DNA of 38,307 nucleotides from an uncultured Ruminococcus sp. (GTDB taxonomy: Bacteria > Bacillota > Clostridia > Oscillospirales > Ruminococcaceae): the NCBI GenBank assembly GCA_900318825.1, contig ONMB01000013.1, positions 1-38,307 of the forward strand. The letters are read 5' to 3'. Position 1 is the stretch's first letter; every line of letters starts with the position of its first letter. A model generated the notes under the pieces. The model saw only the letters and a list, made by a program, of their open reading frames with translations, did no database searches and had not been told where the DNA came from. Below, one piece after another: positions 1 to 7,782 of this stretch. The translations under genes were made by a program, and so were the position numbers.

Positions 1-160
1 TATTTCAAATGTGTTTGAAGATTCGTATTTGCACTTCAAAATGCAGAAAAAATCACACAAATGCCATGAAAATCACACGGATTGTCACACGAAAGCTGCC
101 CAGCAGGATTACAGAAATAGATACAAAACTTAAGACAATAATTATGCTGAAGGAGTGTTG

Positions 161-313
161 GTGGCATACAACTACAACGGTAAGCTGCGTTCAGCCGAGC
201 TTCTTCTCTGCGAGGACGGCAGTGTGAAAATGATACGCCGTGCTGAAACTCCTGCCGACTATTTTGCAACATTCGACTTCTGCAATATCCTTGATAAGTA
301 CCTTAAACCGTAA
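161..313 (+). CDS. Small hypothetical protein, 50 aa, GTG start
   Basis: Short reading frame starting at GTG 161 behind an AAGGAG site at 150-155 (5-base spacing) and ending at TAA 311. The product begins VAYNYNGKLRSAEL and ends NILDKYLKP. It is soluble, of mixed charge, with no signal peptide or membrane segment. The phrase 'ELLLCEDGSVKMIRRAETP' reads like a real folded beta-hairpin protein rather than random translation, and the codon choice resembles the neighbouring genes. TTG at 158 is an alternative in-frame start. I do not recognise a named family and assign no function. It is followed by TAA and, in frame, TAG. The 160 bases upstream hold no other gene I can support. Confidence 0.6.
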   Translation: MAYNYNGKLRSAELLLCEDGSVKMIRRAETPADYFATFDFCNILDKYLKP

Positions 314-449
314 TAGTATCAGTCCTCTGCCTCTGTCATATCTTCGATTATATCGCTTCTGCAAGAGAAGTCAGTTCATTTTTGCAAAGATCGCTGCAAA
401 CCTGCCTGTGAATTATTTGCCGTGTTGAAGGATATTCATAGTTTGTTAA

Positions 450-478
450 TTGCTTTTTGTATTGCGGCAGTGTATAAT
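450..478 (+). promoter_or_regulatory. Promoter of the GGDEF gene
   Basis: TTGCTT at 450-455, spacer 17, perfect TATAAT at 473-478. The predicted transcript starts near 485, about 64 bases before the ATG at 549. The rest of the 314-548 gap shows nothing else I can support. Confidence 0.6.
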
Positions 479-548
479 AAGTATATAAGCTGATAATGGT
501 GTAGACGCATTTGCGCTGTGATAATAAATACAGATAGGAGGCTTTTCT

Positions 549-1961
549 ATGGATCTTCAGTCTTGGATAGAGGGCGTTGACGCTCTTGCGAGTTTGTACT
601 CGTTTGATGTGCTGCCGGACGGCAGCTTCAGTGAGATAAGGCTCATGGCTGTGAATAAACAGAACGAGGGTATGCTGCATTTCAAACCTGATGCACCGGA
701 ATTCTATCCCGGTATCCCTTACCGCAATTATTGGATGGACCTGAATTTTGAGAGATACCTTTACAAGAGCGCAAGCACAAAGAAGTCGCTTTACTCATAT
801 GTGAATGCCCGTGGATTTTGGCTGAAAGGCTTCTATATACCTGTTGCGGATACGGAAACGGTCCCTGCTGAGGACGGTACGAAAACGCTCTACTGTCTCT
901 ATATCCTGGAATATGCCGACGATCTCGAAACTGAATCTATGTCGCAGCATTCTGCTGATGTAGCGAACGCAGTTACAAATATGAGTATAAAGCTGCACGA
1001 AATGCAGGACTTTTATCAGGCAATGACAGCGGCTGCGGCTGAGATCAAGGAGATCTGCGGTGCGGAGAAGTGTTCGCTGTATACCGTGGATAAGAATACT
1101 CAGAAATGTACTTTTATCAATGAGAACGGCAGGCAGGACGATTATCTCGAGAGCTTTGCCGCAGAGATGAACCGTACTCCGTTTGAAGTTGCACAGGCTT
1201 GGGAAAGCGACCTCGCGATGAGTGACTGTCTGCTTCTTGAGGACCTGAAGGTCATCGAGGAACGCGATCCGGTATGGTACAAGTCGCTCTGCGATCACAA
1301 GATAAGGAATATTATCCTTTATGAGATACGCTGCAAGCAGACTCTTGTAGGCTTTATATGGGCAGCTGATTACGACACCTCAAAGATGATGAAGATCAAG
1401 AATACGCTTGAGCTTTCGGCGTTTCTGCTCGCTGCCGTTATACAGAACCATCAGCTCATATCGCGCCTTGAATTCAGAAGCACAGTAGACGGTCTGACAC
1501 AGGTGAGCAACCGCAATGCAATGAACGACCGTGTCGACAAGCTCGAGTCGGGAGAGGAAAAACTTCCGGGAACTATGGGCGTTGTATTTGCCGACCTGAA
1601 CGGTCTGAAAAACGTGAACGACGATGAGGGACATGATGCAGGCGACAAGCTGCTTATAAGGGCAGCGGCACTGCTGAAAATAGCGTTCGGCGACTATGAG
1701 ATATACCGTGCCGGCGGAGACGAATTTGTGGTGTTCTGTCCGGATATCACTGAGGAGAAGCTGGCGCAGACTGTCGCGCAGCTCCGCGGACTGACCGGCA
1801 ATACAGCCGATGTCAGCTTTGCGCTCGGAACTGTTTACTGCACCGGCGAGTACAATATCTGCCGTGCAATGCAGGCGGCTGATGAGAAAATGTACAAGGA
1901 TAAGGAAGAATACTACCGCCTTAATCCTGATAAGGACAGAAGAAAGCGCAGCAGGGGCTGA
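549..1961 (+). CDS. GAF-GGDEF diguanylate cyclase
   Basis: A 470-residue cytoplasmic protein predicted to make cyclic di-GMP from two GTP. Residues 1-130 form an unassigned sensory region; about 150-300 resembles a GAF domain (a conserved Cys/Ser stretch near 170-177); about 305-460 is the GGDEF domain, with DGLTQVSNR at 314-322, the metal-binding FADLNGLK near 347-354 and an intact GGDEF at 389-393. No RxxD inhibitory site lies just before GGDEF, so product inhibition at the usual I-site is unlikely. There is no signal peptide or membrane segment, so the signal is probably intracellular. The start is fixed by AGGAGG seven bases upstream. The C-terminus is basic (KDRRKRSRG). A c-di-GMP related HD-GYP protein lies at the other end of the window. 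Confidence 0.9.
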   Translation: MDLQSWIEGVDALASLYSFDVLPDGSFSEIRLMAVNKQNEGMLHFKPDAPEFYPGIPYRNYWMDLNFERYLYKSASTKKSLYSYVNARGFWLKGFYIPVADTETVPAEDGTKTLYCLYILEYADDLETESMSQHSADVANAVTNMSIKLHEMQDFYQAMTAAAAEIKEICGAEKCSLYTVDKNTQKCTFINENGRQDDYLESFAAEMNRTPFEVAQAWESDLAMSDCLLLEDLKVIEERDPVWYKSLCDHKIRNIILYEIRCKQTLVGFIWAADYDTSKMMKIKNTLELSAFLLAAVIQNHQLISRLEFRSTVDGLTQVSNRNAMNDRVDKLESGEEKLPGTMGVVFADLNGLKNVNDDEGHDAGDKLLIRAAALLKIAFGDYEIYRAGGDEFVVFCPDITEEKLAQTVAQLRGLTGNTADVSFALGTVYCTGEYNICRAMQAADEKMYKDKEEYYRLNPDKDRRKRSRG

Positions 1962-1977
1962 TATAATACAACAAATG

Positions 1978-2011
1978 AGCCGCAGGAGTGGACCTGCGGC
2001 TTTATTCTTTG
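1978..2011. terminator. Bidirectional terminator between GGDEF gene and mcrC
   Basis: Stem AGCCGCAGG (1978-1986) with CCTGCGGCT (1993-2001), loop of 6, followed on the plus strand by a T-rich tract TTTATTCTTT. It serves the convergent genes on both sides. Confidence 0.8.
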
Positions 2012-2823
2012 TCCTGTGCCTGTGAGCGCAGCCTGTAAAACTGTGCGCAAGAGACATATTTCCCTGAAAAAGCAGTTCCCTCATTCTGGTCGAAGAGCAT
2101 TCTGCATATACTGAGGATAGTGCTGTATTTCTTGGTGTTGCGCGTGTTTATGCACTTGCCGAATTCCGCGGTGATGTTGTGCGGAACCCGGACCTCCTCA
2201 AGGAACGAAAGCGCTTCTTTCAGAAGGTGGGAGCTCCTTGAATTGTCAGTGAGCTTATTGAGCATTACTGCGGCAGCTTTGATGATGCGGTTTTCTGCAC
2301 GGTCGGGAGTGAAAACGTCGTGCCGCACATATATGCGTTCGCGGTGGACGAGATTTCGGCGGATATTCTCGGAAAACATTATAGTTCCCTGCACCGTGTT
2401 GAGGTTTTCCTCACGGCTCGCATACGCTGAGAGAACTCCGCTTTTGATGATCTTCATTGTCTCGCCTGCAAAAACGGATATGAAGTATTCCATGAAGTTC
2501 ATTCCGGGATCAAAGCTATAAGCGTCGAACGCATATCCGCACCTTCGGCAGAATTCGGCACAAAGCGCCTTTCTGGCACCGGCAGCGTTTTCATTATGCG
2601 GCAGTATTTCAAGGAGAGTTCCGTCAGTGAAGCGGGCAAATCCGCAGTAAGAGCCTGCCTTGAAATACTTTCTGCCTTTGTCCTGAACAGCGGTGATCGC
2701 TTTTCTGCCGTCAGCCGCGCAGACTTCAGCAAACTCACCGAGCATCGTCGTGAGTCTGCCGTTTTCCGGTGATAATTCTGCTATCATTTCGTTGGCTGAT
2801 ACGCATAAGTGTCTGGTGTACAT
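2002..2823 (-). CDS. mcrC: McrC-like protein lacking the nuclease domain
   Basis: A 273-residue homologue of McrC, the partner that stimulates the McrB GTPase and, in complete systems, cuts modified DNA. The N-terminal and central McrC regions are recognisable: LLEILPHNEN, then the family hallmark HRERIYVRHDVFTPDRAEN about 160 residues in, followed by a helical region ending near FSGKYVSC. In full-length McrC (about 350 residues or more) the PD-(D/E)xK nuclease follows at this point. Here the frame ends with LRSQAQDKE* right at a terminator, so the nuclease half is absent. I found no displaced nuclease segment in another frame before the convergent GGDEF gene. The ATG at 2823 lies 15 bases after the mcrB stop, so the two are cotranscribed. 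The product may still bind and stimulate McrB without cutting; it could also be a decaying gene. Confidence 0.8.
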   Translation of the reverse strand: MYTRHLCVSANEMIAELSPENGRLTTMLGEFAEVCAADGRKAITAVQDKGRKYFKAGSYCGFARFTDGTLLEILPHNENAAGARKALCAEFCRRCGYAFDAYSFDPGMNFMEYFISVFAGETMKIIKSGVLSAYASREENLNTVQGTIMFSENIRRNLVHRERIYVRHDVFTPDRAENRIIKAAAVMLNKLTDNSRSSHLLKEALSFLEEVRVPHNITAEFGKCINTRNTKKYSTILSICRMLFDQNEGTAFSGKYVSCAQFYRLRSQAQDKE

Positions 2824-2838
2824 CGTATTCTCCGTTCA

Positions 2839-4596
2839 TCAGGAAATATCTCGGTATATGTTTATGAAGTGTTCTTTTTTCCAGTTGATCGGGCTGCCGA
2901 GACGGTAGAGCTTCTGTCCCGAGTCGAAGTGCTTGATATACTTCGGGGTAAGGCACTCGATGAAGGTGTTATCGTCGTTGAGAATGAGCCTTATCCTTTC
3001 GTAGTCGTCGAAGAAGTATTCTTGAAGAAGCGGGATTATCTTAGTGGAAAAGACGACTCTCAGCTCTTCGAGGGTTTTTATGCAGCCGTAGCTGTTCATG
3101 AAATATGCGTGACCGATAGCGTGTTCGCGGTCGTAGTAATACTCGATGCGTTCATTCAGTGCGGTGAGCAATTCTCTGAGGTCAACGCCCTCGCAGTCGC
3201 CGAGCAGGGACGGTTGAGGCATCATCTCGATGAAATCAAATCTTCTTCTCAGCGCGATATCGAGCATTGCGATAGAACGGTCAGCGGTATTCATAGTGCC
3301 GAGGATATACAGGTTGGGCGGCACGGAGAACTCAGCCTGAGAGTAAGGGAGGATAGCCGCAGTTCCGCGCTTTGACTCCTCGATGAGAGTTATGAGCTCG
3401 CCGAATATCCTTGAGATGTTTCCGCGGTTTATCTCGTCGATTATGGCTACAAAGTTCATGCGCGGACTCTTCAGCGCCTTTTCGCAGAGTGCCTTGAAAA
3501 CGCCGCTGTAAGGCCGGTAAACGACGGTAGTATCAGCGTGTGCGGAATTAGTATCGTTGCCGTATTTGTCAACTAAGACAGGACGTATGCCCTCAACAAA
3601 CTCCTCATAGCTGAGTGACTGGTGAAAGGTCGTGAACTTTATCTGACCTGTTGCTGCATATTGTTCGTACCTTGACTTTATCGCAGCGTAGGTCTCGTCG
3701 GAGGATATCCTTCTGCCTTCAACGAGCTCGACCGCATATTTTACGACATTGTAGGTCTTGCCGGTTCCGGGAGGACCGTACAGTATCTGGTTCAGCGGAG
3801 CTTTATAGAGCTTGAGCTGGTTTTCAGCTTCCGGGACCTTTGTCCGTGCCTGATCGTTCTGAGCATTGATGATCTCCCACGACATCACCTCGAATATCAT
3901 CATATTCTTGAATTTGAAGCGTGAGTCGCGGTACTCCATTATCTTGCGGCAGTTGGAAACATACTGCGCTATATCGTCGGGCTTTTCAAGCTCTAATCCT
4001 ACGGACTGGAAAACGACAGAATTTGTGGCGCTGTCGCAGAGTATAGGGAATGTGAAGGGCTTCAGGCAGTGGAGTATCCTCGAGAGTGCAGATACAGGAA
4101 AGCCCGACTCCTTCATCTTTGAATTGAGCATTTTTTCGGCTGTTTCAAAGAGCATAATGTCGTTTTCGATCTCGGAGAGATTTATGCACATCTTGAAAAA
4201 GAACTGTATTGCCTCCGGGTGTTTAGCGACAGGGTGATCCTTGAAGGTATGCTTTGCTGTAAGGAATTTCATTTCCTGCTCACTGATGTCGTGGACGAAT
4301 TGCTTTCTGGAGCTTTTGCTCCATACCTTGTCGAGGTAAGCGTCAAGCAGGAGCTTGTCGTTGTGGAGGAGGTGGCTCTTCTGAATGTGGAGCTTGCGTT
4401 CGCTTTTTTCGCTGCTCCATATACCGAGCGACAGATAATACAGCAGATCGAGGTCGCTGAAGTCTATGAGAGAGGTCTTTTTCAGCTTGATATAGTGCTT
4501 GACAGCCTCGCGTACCGAGCGGTACGTTCCGTCGAATTCATTTGGCAGGAGCTCGTTTTTGCGTTTTAGTTCTTCAATTATCATGATCTTTTCCAT
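2839..4596 (-). CDS. mcrB: McrB-like AAA+ GTPase
   Basis: A 585-residue motor subunit of a type IV (modified-DNA) restriction system. The C-terminal half is a McrB-type AAA+ domain: Walker A GPPGTGKT at 274-281, Walker B with the McrB signature IIDEINRGN at 385-393, the guanine-specificity motif MNTADRS at 435-441 and an arginine-finger segment ALRRRF at 448-453. Residues 1-250 would be the DNA-recognition part; they do not resemble a family I can name and probably set target specificity. The ATG at 4596 is preceded by a purine-rich AAAGGCAGG. It is transcribed from its own promoter, and mcrC follows after 15 bases. No methyltransferase or other defence gene is adjacent, consistent with type IV systems, which act on modified foreign DNA. 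Confidence 0.88.
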   Translation of the reverse strand: MEKIMIIEELKRKNELLPNEFDGTYRSVREAVKHYIKLKKTSLIDFSDLDLLYYLSLGIWSSEKSERKLHIQKSHLLHNDKLLLDAYLDKVWSKSSRKQFVHDISEQEMKFLTAKHTFKDHPVAKHPEAIQFFFKMCINLSEIENDIMLFETAEKMLNSKMKESGFPVSALSRILHCLKPFTFPILCDSATNSVVFQSVGLELEKPDDIAQYVSNCRKIMEYRDSRFKFKNMMIFEVMSWEIINAQNDQARTKVPEAENQLKLYKAPLNQILYGPPGTGKTYNVVKYAVELVEGRRISSDETYAAIKSRYEQYAATGQIKFTTFHQSLSYEEFVEGIRPVLVDKYGNDTNSAHADTTVVYRPYSGVFKALCEKALKSPRMNFVAIIDEINRGNISRIFGELITLIEESKRGTAAILPYSQAEFSVPPNLYILGTMNTADRSIAMLDIALRRRFDFIEMMPQPSLLGDCEGVDLRELLTALNERIEYYYDREHAIGHAYFMNSYGCIKTLEELRVVFSTKIIPLLQEYFFDDYERIRLILNDDNTFIECLTPKYIKHFDSGQKLYRLGSPINWKKEHFINIYRDIS

Positions 4597-4631
4597 TTGG
4601 TGTGCCTGCCTTTCAATAATATCCTACGATA

Positions 4632-4660
4632 ATTGTACCACGCTCACAAACGGAAGTCAA
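4632..4660 (-). promoter_or_regulatory. Promoter of mcrBC
   Basis: On the minus strand: TTGACT (4660-4655), spacer 17, TACAAT (4637-4632) with TGG directly before the -10. It predicts a transcript start near 4625, about 30 bases before the mcrB ATG. Confidence 0.65.
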
Positions 4661-4738
4661 CAGAGTTTGGAATTTTTACACATTATTCACAAATGAGTAG
4701 CTTTTATAGCTGTACCGATATTTAATTGGTATCAGGTG

Positions 4739-4767
4739 TTGATTTATCGTGGAGGATATAGTATAAT
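4739..4767 (+). promoter_or_regulatory. Promoter of the papain-like/GNAT gene
   Basis: TTGATT at 4739-4744, spacer 17, TATAAT at 4762-4767; transcript start expected near 4774, with the SD sequence AGGAGG close to the ATG at 4807. It lies back to back with the mcrBC promoter. Confidence 0.7.
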
Positions 4768-4806
4768 AGTTGCAAGCTGAAATGATGAGATGTCAGGAGG
4801 TGCGTT

Positions 4807-5631
4807 ATGAGATTTGAACACTATAACCCGAGCGACGAAAGCAGAAGCTGTGTCGTGAGGACAATGACTAAGCTGACCGGAAAAGAATACAGCGTAGTCA
4901 AGGCTGAGCTGACAGAGCTTGCAAAGCAAGCAGGCTGCGATACATATAACAACGAGACCGTTTTTGAGCGCTATATGGCGGAACAAGGCATATACAAGCT
5001 GGAGGGCTGCGGGGGTATGACTGTTGATGAACTTGAACTCGGCGGCGGAGCTTACTGCGTTTACTCCACTAACCGTGACGGTTTCTATCATCTGTTTCCT
5101 GTTGTGGACAGCGTGATATATGACAGGCGCGATGACAGCCGCGGACTCTGGGTAATAAATGTCTACAAAAAGGAAGAAGGGTGTTTTACGATAAAAAGAG
5201 CTGAACGCGGCGGTCTTGAGGAGATATTGCAGCTGCAATATCTTGCATATCAGAGCGAAGCAGACCTCTTCGGAAGCAGGGATATCCCGCCGCTGAAACA
5301 GACTTTGCAGGAGGTCGAAGAGGAATTTGACAGCGGTATCATACTGAAAATGTCTGATGAAAACAACGTGATAATAGGCTCGGTCCGTGCAAGAGAGCGC
5401 GAGGGGACGGTTTATATAGGAAAGCTCATGGTACGTCCTGACCACAGAGGCAGAGGCTTGGGAACAAGGCTCCTGACCGAGATAGAGGGCTGTTTTCCCG
5501 GTAAGCGCTATGAGCTCTTTACAAGCACGAGAAGCAAGGACAATATCAGGCTGTATGAGCGCCTTGGCTACACGATATTCGATCAGAAATCAGTGACCGA
5601 TGAGTTACAGTTCGTATATATGGAGAAATGA
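4807..5631 (+). CDS. Papain-like cysteine-peptidase-type domain fused to GNAT acetyltransferase
   Basis: A 274-residue two-domain cytoplasmic protein. Residues 1-122 resemble a small papain-fold family common in gut bacteria and their phages: a Cys in SCVVR (Cys15) at the start of a helix, and His95 and Asp106 in the spaced pattern H-x3-VVD-x3-YD-x2-DS (95-111). Residues 126-272 form a GNAT N-acetyltransferase domain with the acetyl-CoA binding motif VRPDHRGRGLGTRLL at 209-223 and the typical C-terminal NIRLYERLGY at 246-255. The SD sequence AGGAGG just upstream fixes the start. The GNAT assignment is firm; the papain-like assignment rests on motif spacing, and whether that domain cleaves anything is unknown. 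The gene ends at a bidirectional terminator and stands alone, beside mcrBC but on the other strand. Confidence 0.8.
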   Translation: MRFEHYNPSDESRSCVVRTMTKLTGKEYSVVKAELTELAKQAGCDTYNNETVFERYMAEQGIYKLEGCGGMTVDELELGGGAYCVYSTNRDGFYHLFPVVDSVIYDRRDDSRGLWVINVYKKEEGCFTIKRAERGGLEEILQLQYLAYQSEADLFGSRDIPPLKQTLQEVEEEFDSGIILKMSDENNVIIGSVRAREREGTVYIGKLMVRPDHRGRGLGTRLLTEIEGCFPGKRYELFTSTRSKDNIRLYERLGYTIFDQKSVTDELQFVYMEK

Positions 5632-5636
5632 AAACC

Positions 5637-5662
5637 GGGCAGACCTTTTAGCAGGTCTGCCC
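5637..5662. terminator. Bidirectional terminator hairpin
   Basis: Perfect 9-bp stem GGGCAGACC / GGTCTGCCC with an 8-base loop, immediately after the stop of the GNAT fusion gene. T-rich stretches on both sides are short, so efficiency may be moderate. Confidence 0.7.
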
Positions 5663-5684
5663 TTTATGCTTTGTATATTTCTGC

Positions 5685-5961
5685 TCACATCTCGCACATC
5701 TTGTCGTAAAAGCCGGGAATGAACGAGGTCGCGGCTATCTGCATAACGGTTGCGACGTCGATGAGAGCGTGACCGATCATTATCGGCAGCGGATCGCGCT
5801 TTTTGTGGTAGTACCAGCACAGGATCACGGTCAGCGGCAGTTGACCACCAATTGCTGATGTCACTGACGTTTTTTCCGGCCATTGCCGCACCTGCAATGA
5901 AAATCAGCGGAAATATCACCGAGCGTACCGGCAGCAAAACGGGAAGTGTTTTTTTATCCAT
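5685..5961 (-). pseudogene. Remnant of a CPBP-family intramembrane protease
   Basis: Two pieces in different frames together resemble the two ends of a CPBP (CAAX protease and bacteriocin-processing, Abi) membrane protease. The first, from ATG 5961, has a membrane-type N-terminus (MDKKTLPVLLPVRSVIFPLI..., about 40 residues up to ISNWW). The second, in another frame and ending at TGA 5685, carries the family's C-terminal signature MIGHALIDV within a hydrophobic helix and ends FIPGFYDKMCEM. The middle of the protein, including the EExxR motif, is missing. Complete relatives have roughly 250-300 residues, so this is an internal deletion plus frameshift. The frame that continues from the first piece turns Arg-rich and non-membrane (RSRSHRRRNR), as expected of a shifted frame. 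Confidence 0.7.
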
Positions 5962-6025
5962 GAGGGACTCCTTTGTTCAAATTCCATATAGTAAGATTAT
6001 ACAACAGGAAAGTAGCCGTGTCAAC

Positions 6026-6072
6026 AGAAAAAGCCGCAGTATTTCCGGAGCTTTGTCCGTGAACTGCGGCTT
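6026..6072 (-). terminator. Terminator of the DUF4214/C39 gene
   Basis: Inverted repeat AAGCCGCAGT (6031-6040) with ACTGCGGCTT (6063-6072), 22-base loop, followed on the minus strand by a run of T, just after the stop codon at 6082. Confidence 0.7.
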
Positions 6073-6081
6073 TGTTGTTTA

Positions 6082-7605
6082 TTACTTTATGTATACAGCC
6101 TGCTTGCCGAGGTCTTCGTAGCGCTTCTTGAACTTGGTGTAGTCGTAGTAAACGTTTCCGTAGAGGGAGTCAGCGGCATAGATGACGCCCTTTGTCTTAT
6201 CGTAGCCGTTTATAACGACGCAGTGCTCATTTGCGAGCCACTGAATGAGCTTGCCCTCGGGGGTGTACCACTTGTCGGTGAGCTTGGGCTCAATGAGGTT
6301 CCAGCCGGTTATCCACACGATAACGGGCTTGTCCTGAGCGACATAGTCTGAGAGCAGAGTATCAAAATCAGCACCGGAAATATCATATGCAGCGAGCTTG
6401 CTGTTCTGATTCTTGAGGTACTTGTTTGCGGTAGTTGTTATGCAGGGCGCATAGCAGCCATAGCTGTATTTTGACTTGGGATCGCCGGCGAATGTTGTGT
6501 GGAAATCAGCGCCGTAGGTCTTGCCGCCCTTGGTATAGAAAGCCATTTTCGGCAGATATTTGTCAGATAATGTTACCTTGTCTATTTTGAAGCCGAGGTA
6601 ATTGAGGAGCATTGTAAGTGCAACGACCTCGCAGCCTGTCGGGAGCTCGGGATCCTGCTTGATACTGTCTACCTTTATGTATTTTGCGTCCGGTACTTCA
6701 AGCACCTTAGGCTTTTCCTCGGGAGTAACTATCTTATTGCCGAGAACGACACCAGCTTCCTTGCACTGTGTCTTGAATTCGTCGCTGAACAGGAAACCGT
6801 TTGCTACCAGCTCGCGTGAGCTTCCGTCGTCGAGCTTCTTTACCCAGCCTGAAAGTCCCTTATTATCGGGGAGACGCCCGAGTATAGCAGAGTATAGCAG
6901 AGTAACATAGCTCGTATTTGTATAGCCCTTGCCGGTGAACTCCTTGCTGAAGAAGAAGCCGTAAGCTATGGCAGTGCCGGTAGTACCGTTTTTGAGCTTA
7001 TTGCACCAGTCCTCAAGACCTTTTACATCAGGATTTCTGTTGAGACAGTTCTTGTAGAGACGGTAAACGAAAGAAGTCCTCTTGAAGTTTTCATCGCGGA
7101 CGTAGCGCATTTTGATAGAACCGGGTTCGATGCCGTATTCCTTGCAGAGTCCCTTGAACTCATCGCTTCCGATAAAGCCCTGACAAACAGCTTCAACAGT
7201 CATGCCGACGTCAAATCTTGCGCTCCATGTCTTGAGTCCCTTTTCATCGGGGAGACGGCCGAGCATAGATGTATAGCAGTCGGTGACCATTTCGTAAGCG
7301 TTCTTCTTTTTGCCCTTGTACTCATCGGAGTAGAAGAAGCCCATAACTATGTCAGAAGCCTTAGCGGTGTGTTTATTGAGTTTTTCAGTCCAGTTTTTCA
7401 TTCCCTGGGTGTCAGCTTCACGTCCGAGGACGAGGTTGTACATTCTTTTTACGAAGTCCTCAGTTTTTTTCGTGCTCTCCTCAGCGGCGTGAGCTTCGAT
7501 GCTGCTGAAACTGTAAGGAGCGTAGTTTGCCATAATTTCGGGCGCTCCCATACTGAACATCATAGTTGCCGCACTAAGCAGGGCGGCTATTTTTTTCTTT
7601 TTCAT
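6082..7605 (-). CDS. Secreted protein with four DUF4214 repeats and a C39-type peptidase domain
   Basis: A 507-residue exported protein. A signal peptide (MKKKKIAALLSAATMMFSMG...) covers roughly the first 40 residues. Four DUF4214-type repeats follow, each with a core like LGRxPDxKGLxxW and ending in GFxxSxEF (cores VLGREADTQG, MLGRLPDEKG, CLNRNPDVKG, ILGRLPDNKG), to about residue 280. The C-terminal 190 residues match the C39-like peptidase family: Cys325 in LPTGCEVVA, His461 in NEHCVVINGYD and a downstream Asp-rich YAADSLYG. Such modules are thought to act on peptides or wall proteins outside the cell; the repeats are probably carbohydrate- or surface-binding. I chose ATG 7605, eight bases after GGAGG; TTG at 7608 is an in-frame alternative. 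It is monocistronic, with its own terminator. Confidence 0.82.
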   Translation of the reverse strand: MKKKKIAALLSAATMMFSMGAPEIMANYAPYSFSSIEAHAAEESTKKTEDFVKRMYNLVLGREADTQGMKNWTEKLNKHTAKASDIVMGFFYSDEYKGKKKNAYEMVTDCYTSMLGRLPDEKGLKTWSARFDVGMTVEAVCQGFIGSDEFKGLCKEYGIEPGSIKMRYVRDENFKRTSFVYRLYKNCLNRNPDVKGLEDWCNKLKNGTTGTAIAYGFFFSKEFTGKGYTNTSYVTLLYSAILGRLPDNKGLSGWVKKLDDGSSRELVANGFLFSDEFKTQCKEAGVVLGNKIVTPEEKPKVLEVPDAKYIKVDSIKQDPELPTGCEVVALTMLLNYLGFKIDKVTLSDKYLPKMAFYTKGGKTYGADFHTTFAGDPKSKYSYGCYAPCITTTANKYLKNQNSKLAAYDISGADFDTLLSDYVAQDKPVIVWITGWNLIEPKLTDKWYTPEGKLIQWLANEHCVVINGYDKTKGVIYAADSLYGNVYYDYTKFKKRYEDLGKQAVYIK

Positions 7606-7731
7606 CAAGTATGCCTCCGGATAAATTGTTCCATAATCACTATCGCATATTATACACCAAATGTAACACCTGATTTGTTAATATTCTGTAAATATTCGGT
7701 TAATATGATAGCTGTTTTATCAAACGAGCTG

Positions 7732-7766
7732 AAAACCGCCCGTCAGCGGCGCTTACGGACGGTTTT
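7732..7766 (-). terminator. Terminator of the sigma/anti-sigma operon
   Basis: Inverted repeat AAAACCGCCCGT (7732-7743) with ACGGACGGTTTT (7755-7766) just after the stop at 7783, with the A/T-rich ends typical of an intrinsic terminator. One G-T pair interrupts the stem. Confidence 0.65.
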
Positions 7767-7782
7767 GGTGTGTTCAGAGAGG

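Noticed and set aside
1-160. Possible partial gene at the left edge
   Set aside because: The only frame there is Lys/Thr/Arg-rich without protein-like character, and no SD site or known motif supports it.
1380-2084. Long minus-strand frame through the GGDEF gene, possible missing McrC nuclease
   Set aside because: It is the antisense frame of the GGDEF gene, has no PD-(D/E)xK-like pattern, and lies beyond a terminator.
6880-6906. Short tandem repeat AGTATAGCAG in the DUF4214 gene
   Set aside because: It lies in a coding stretch that aligns without a gap to the other repeats (LLYSAILG), so it is codon coincidence.
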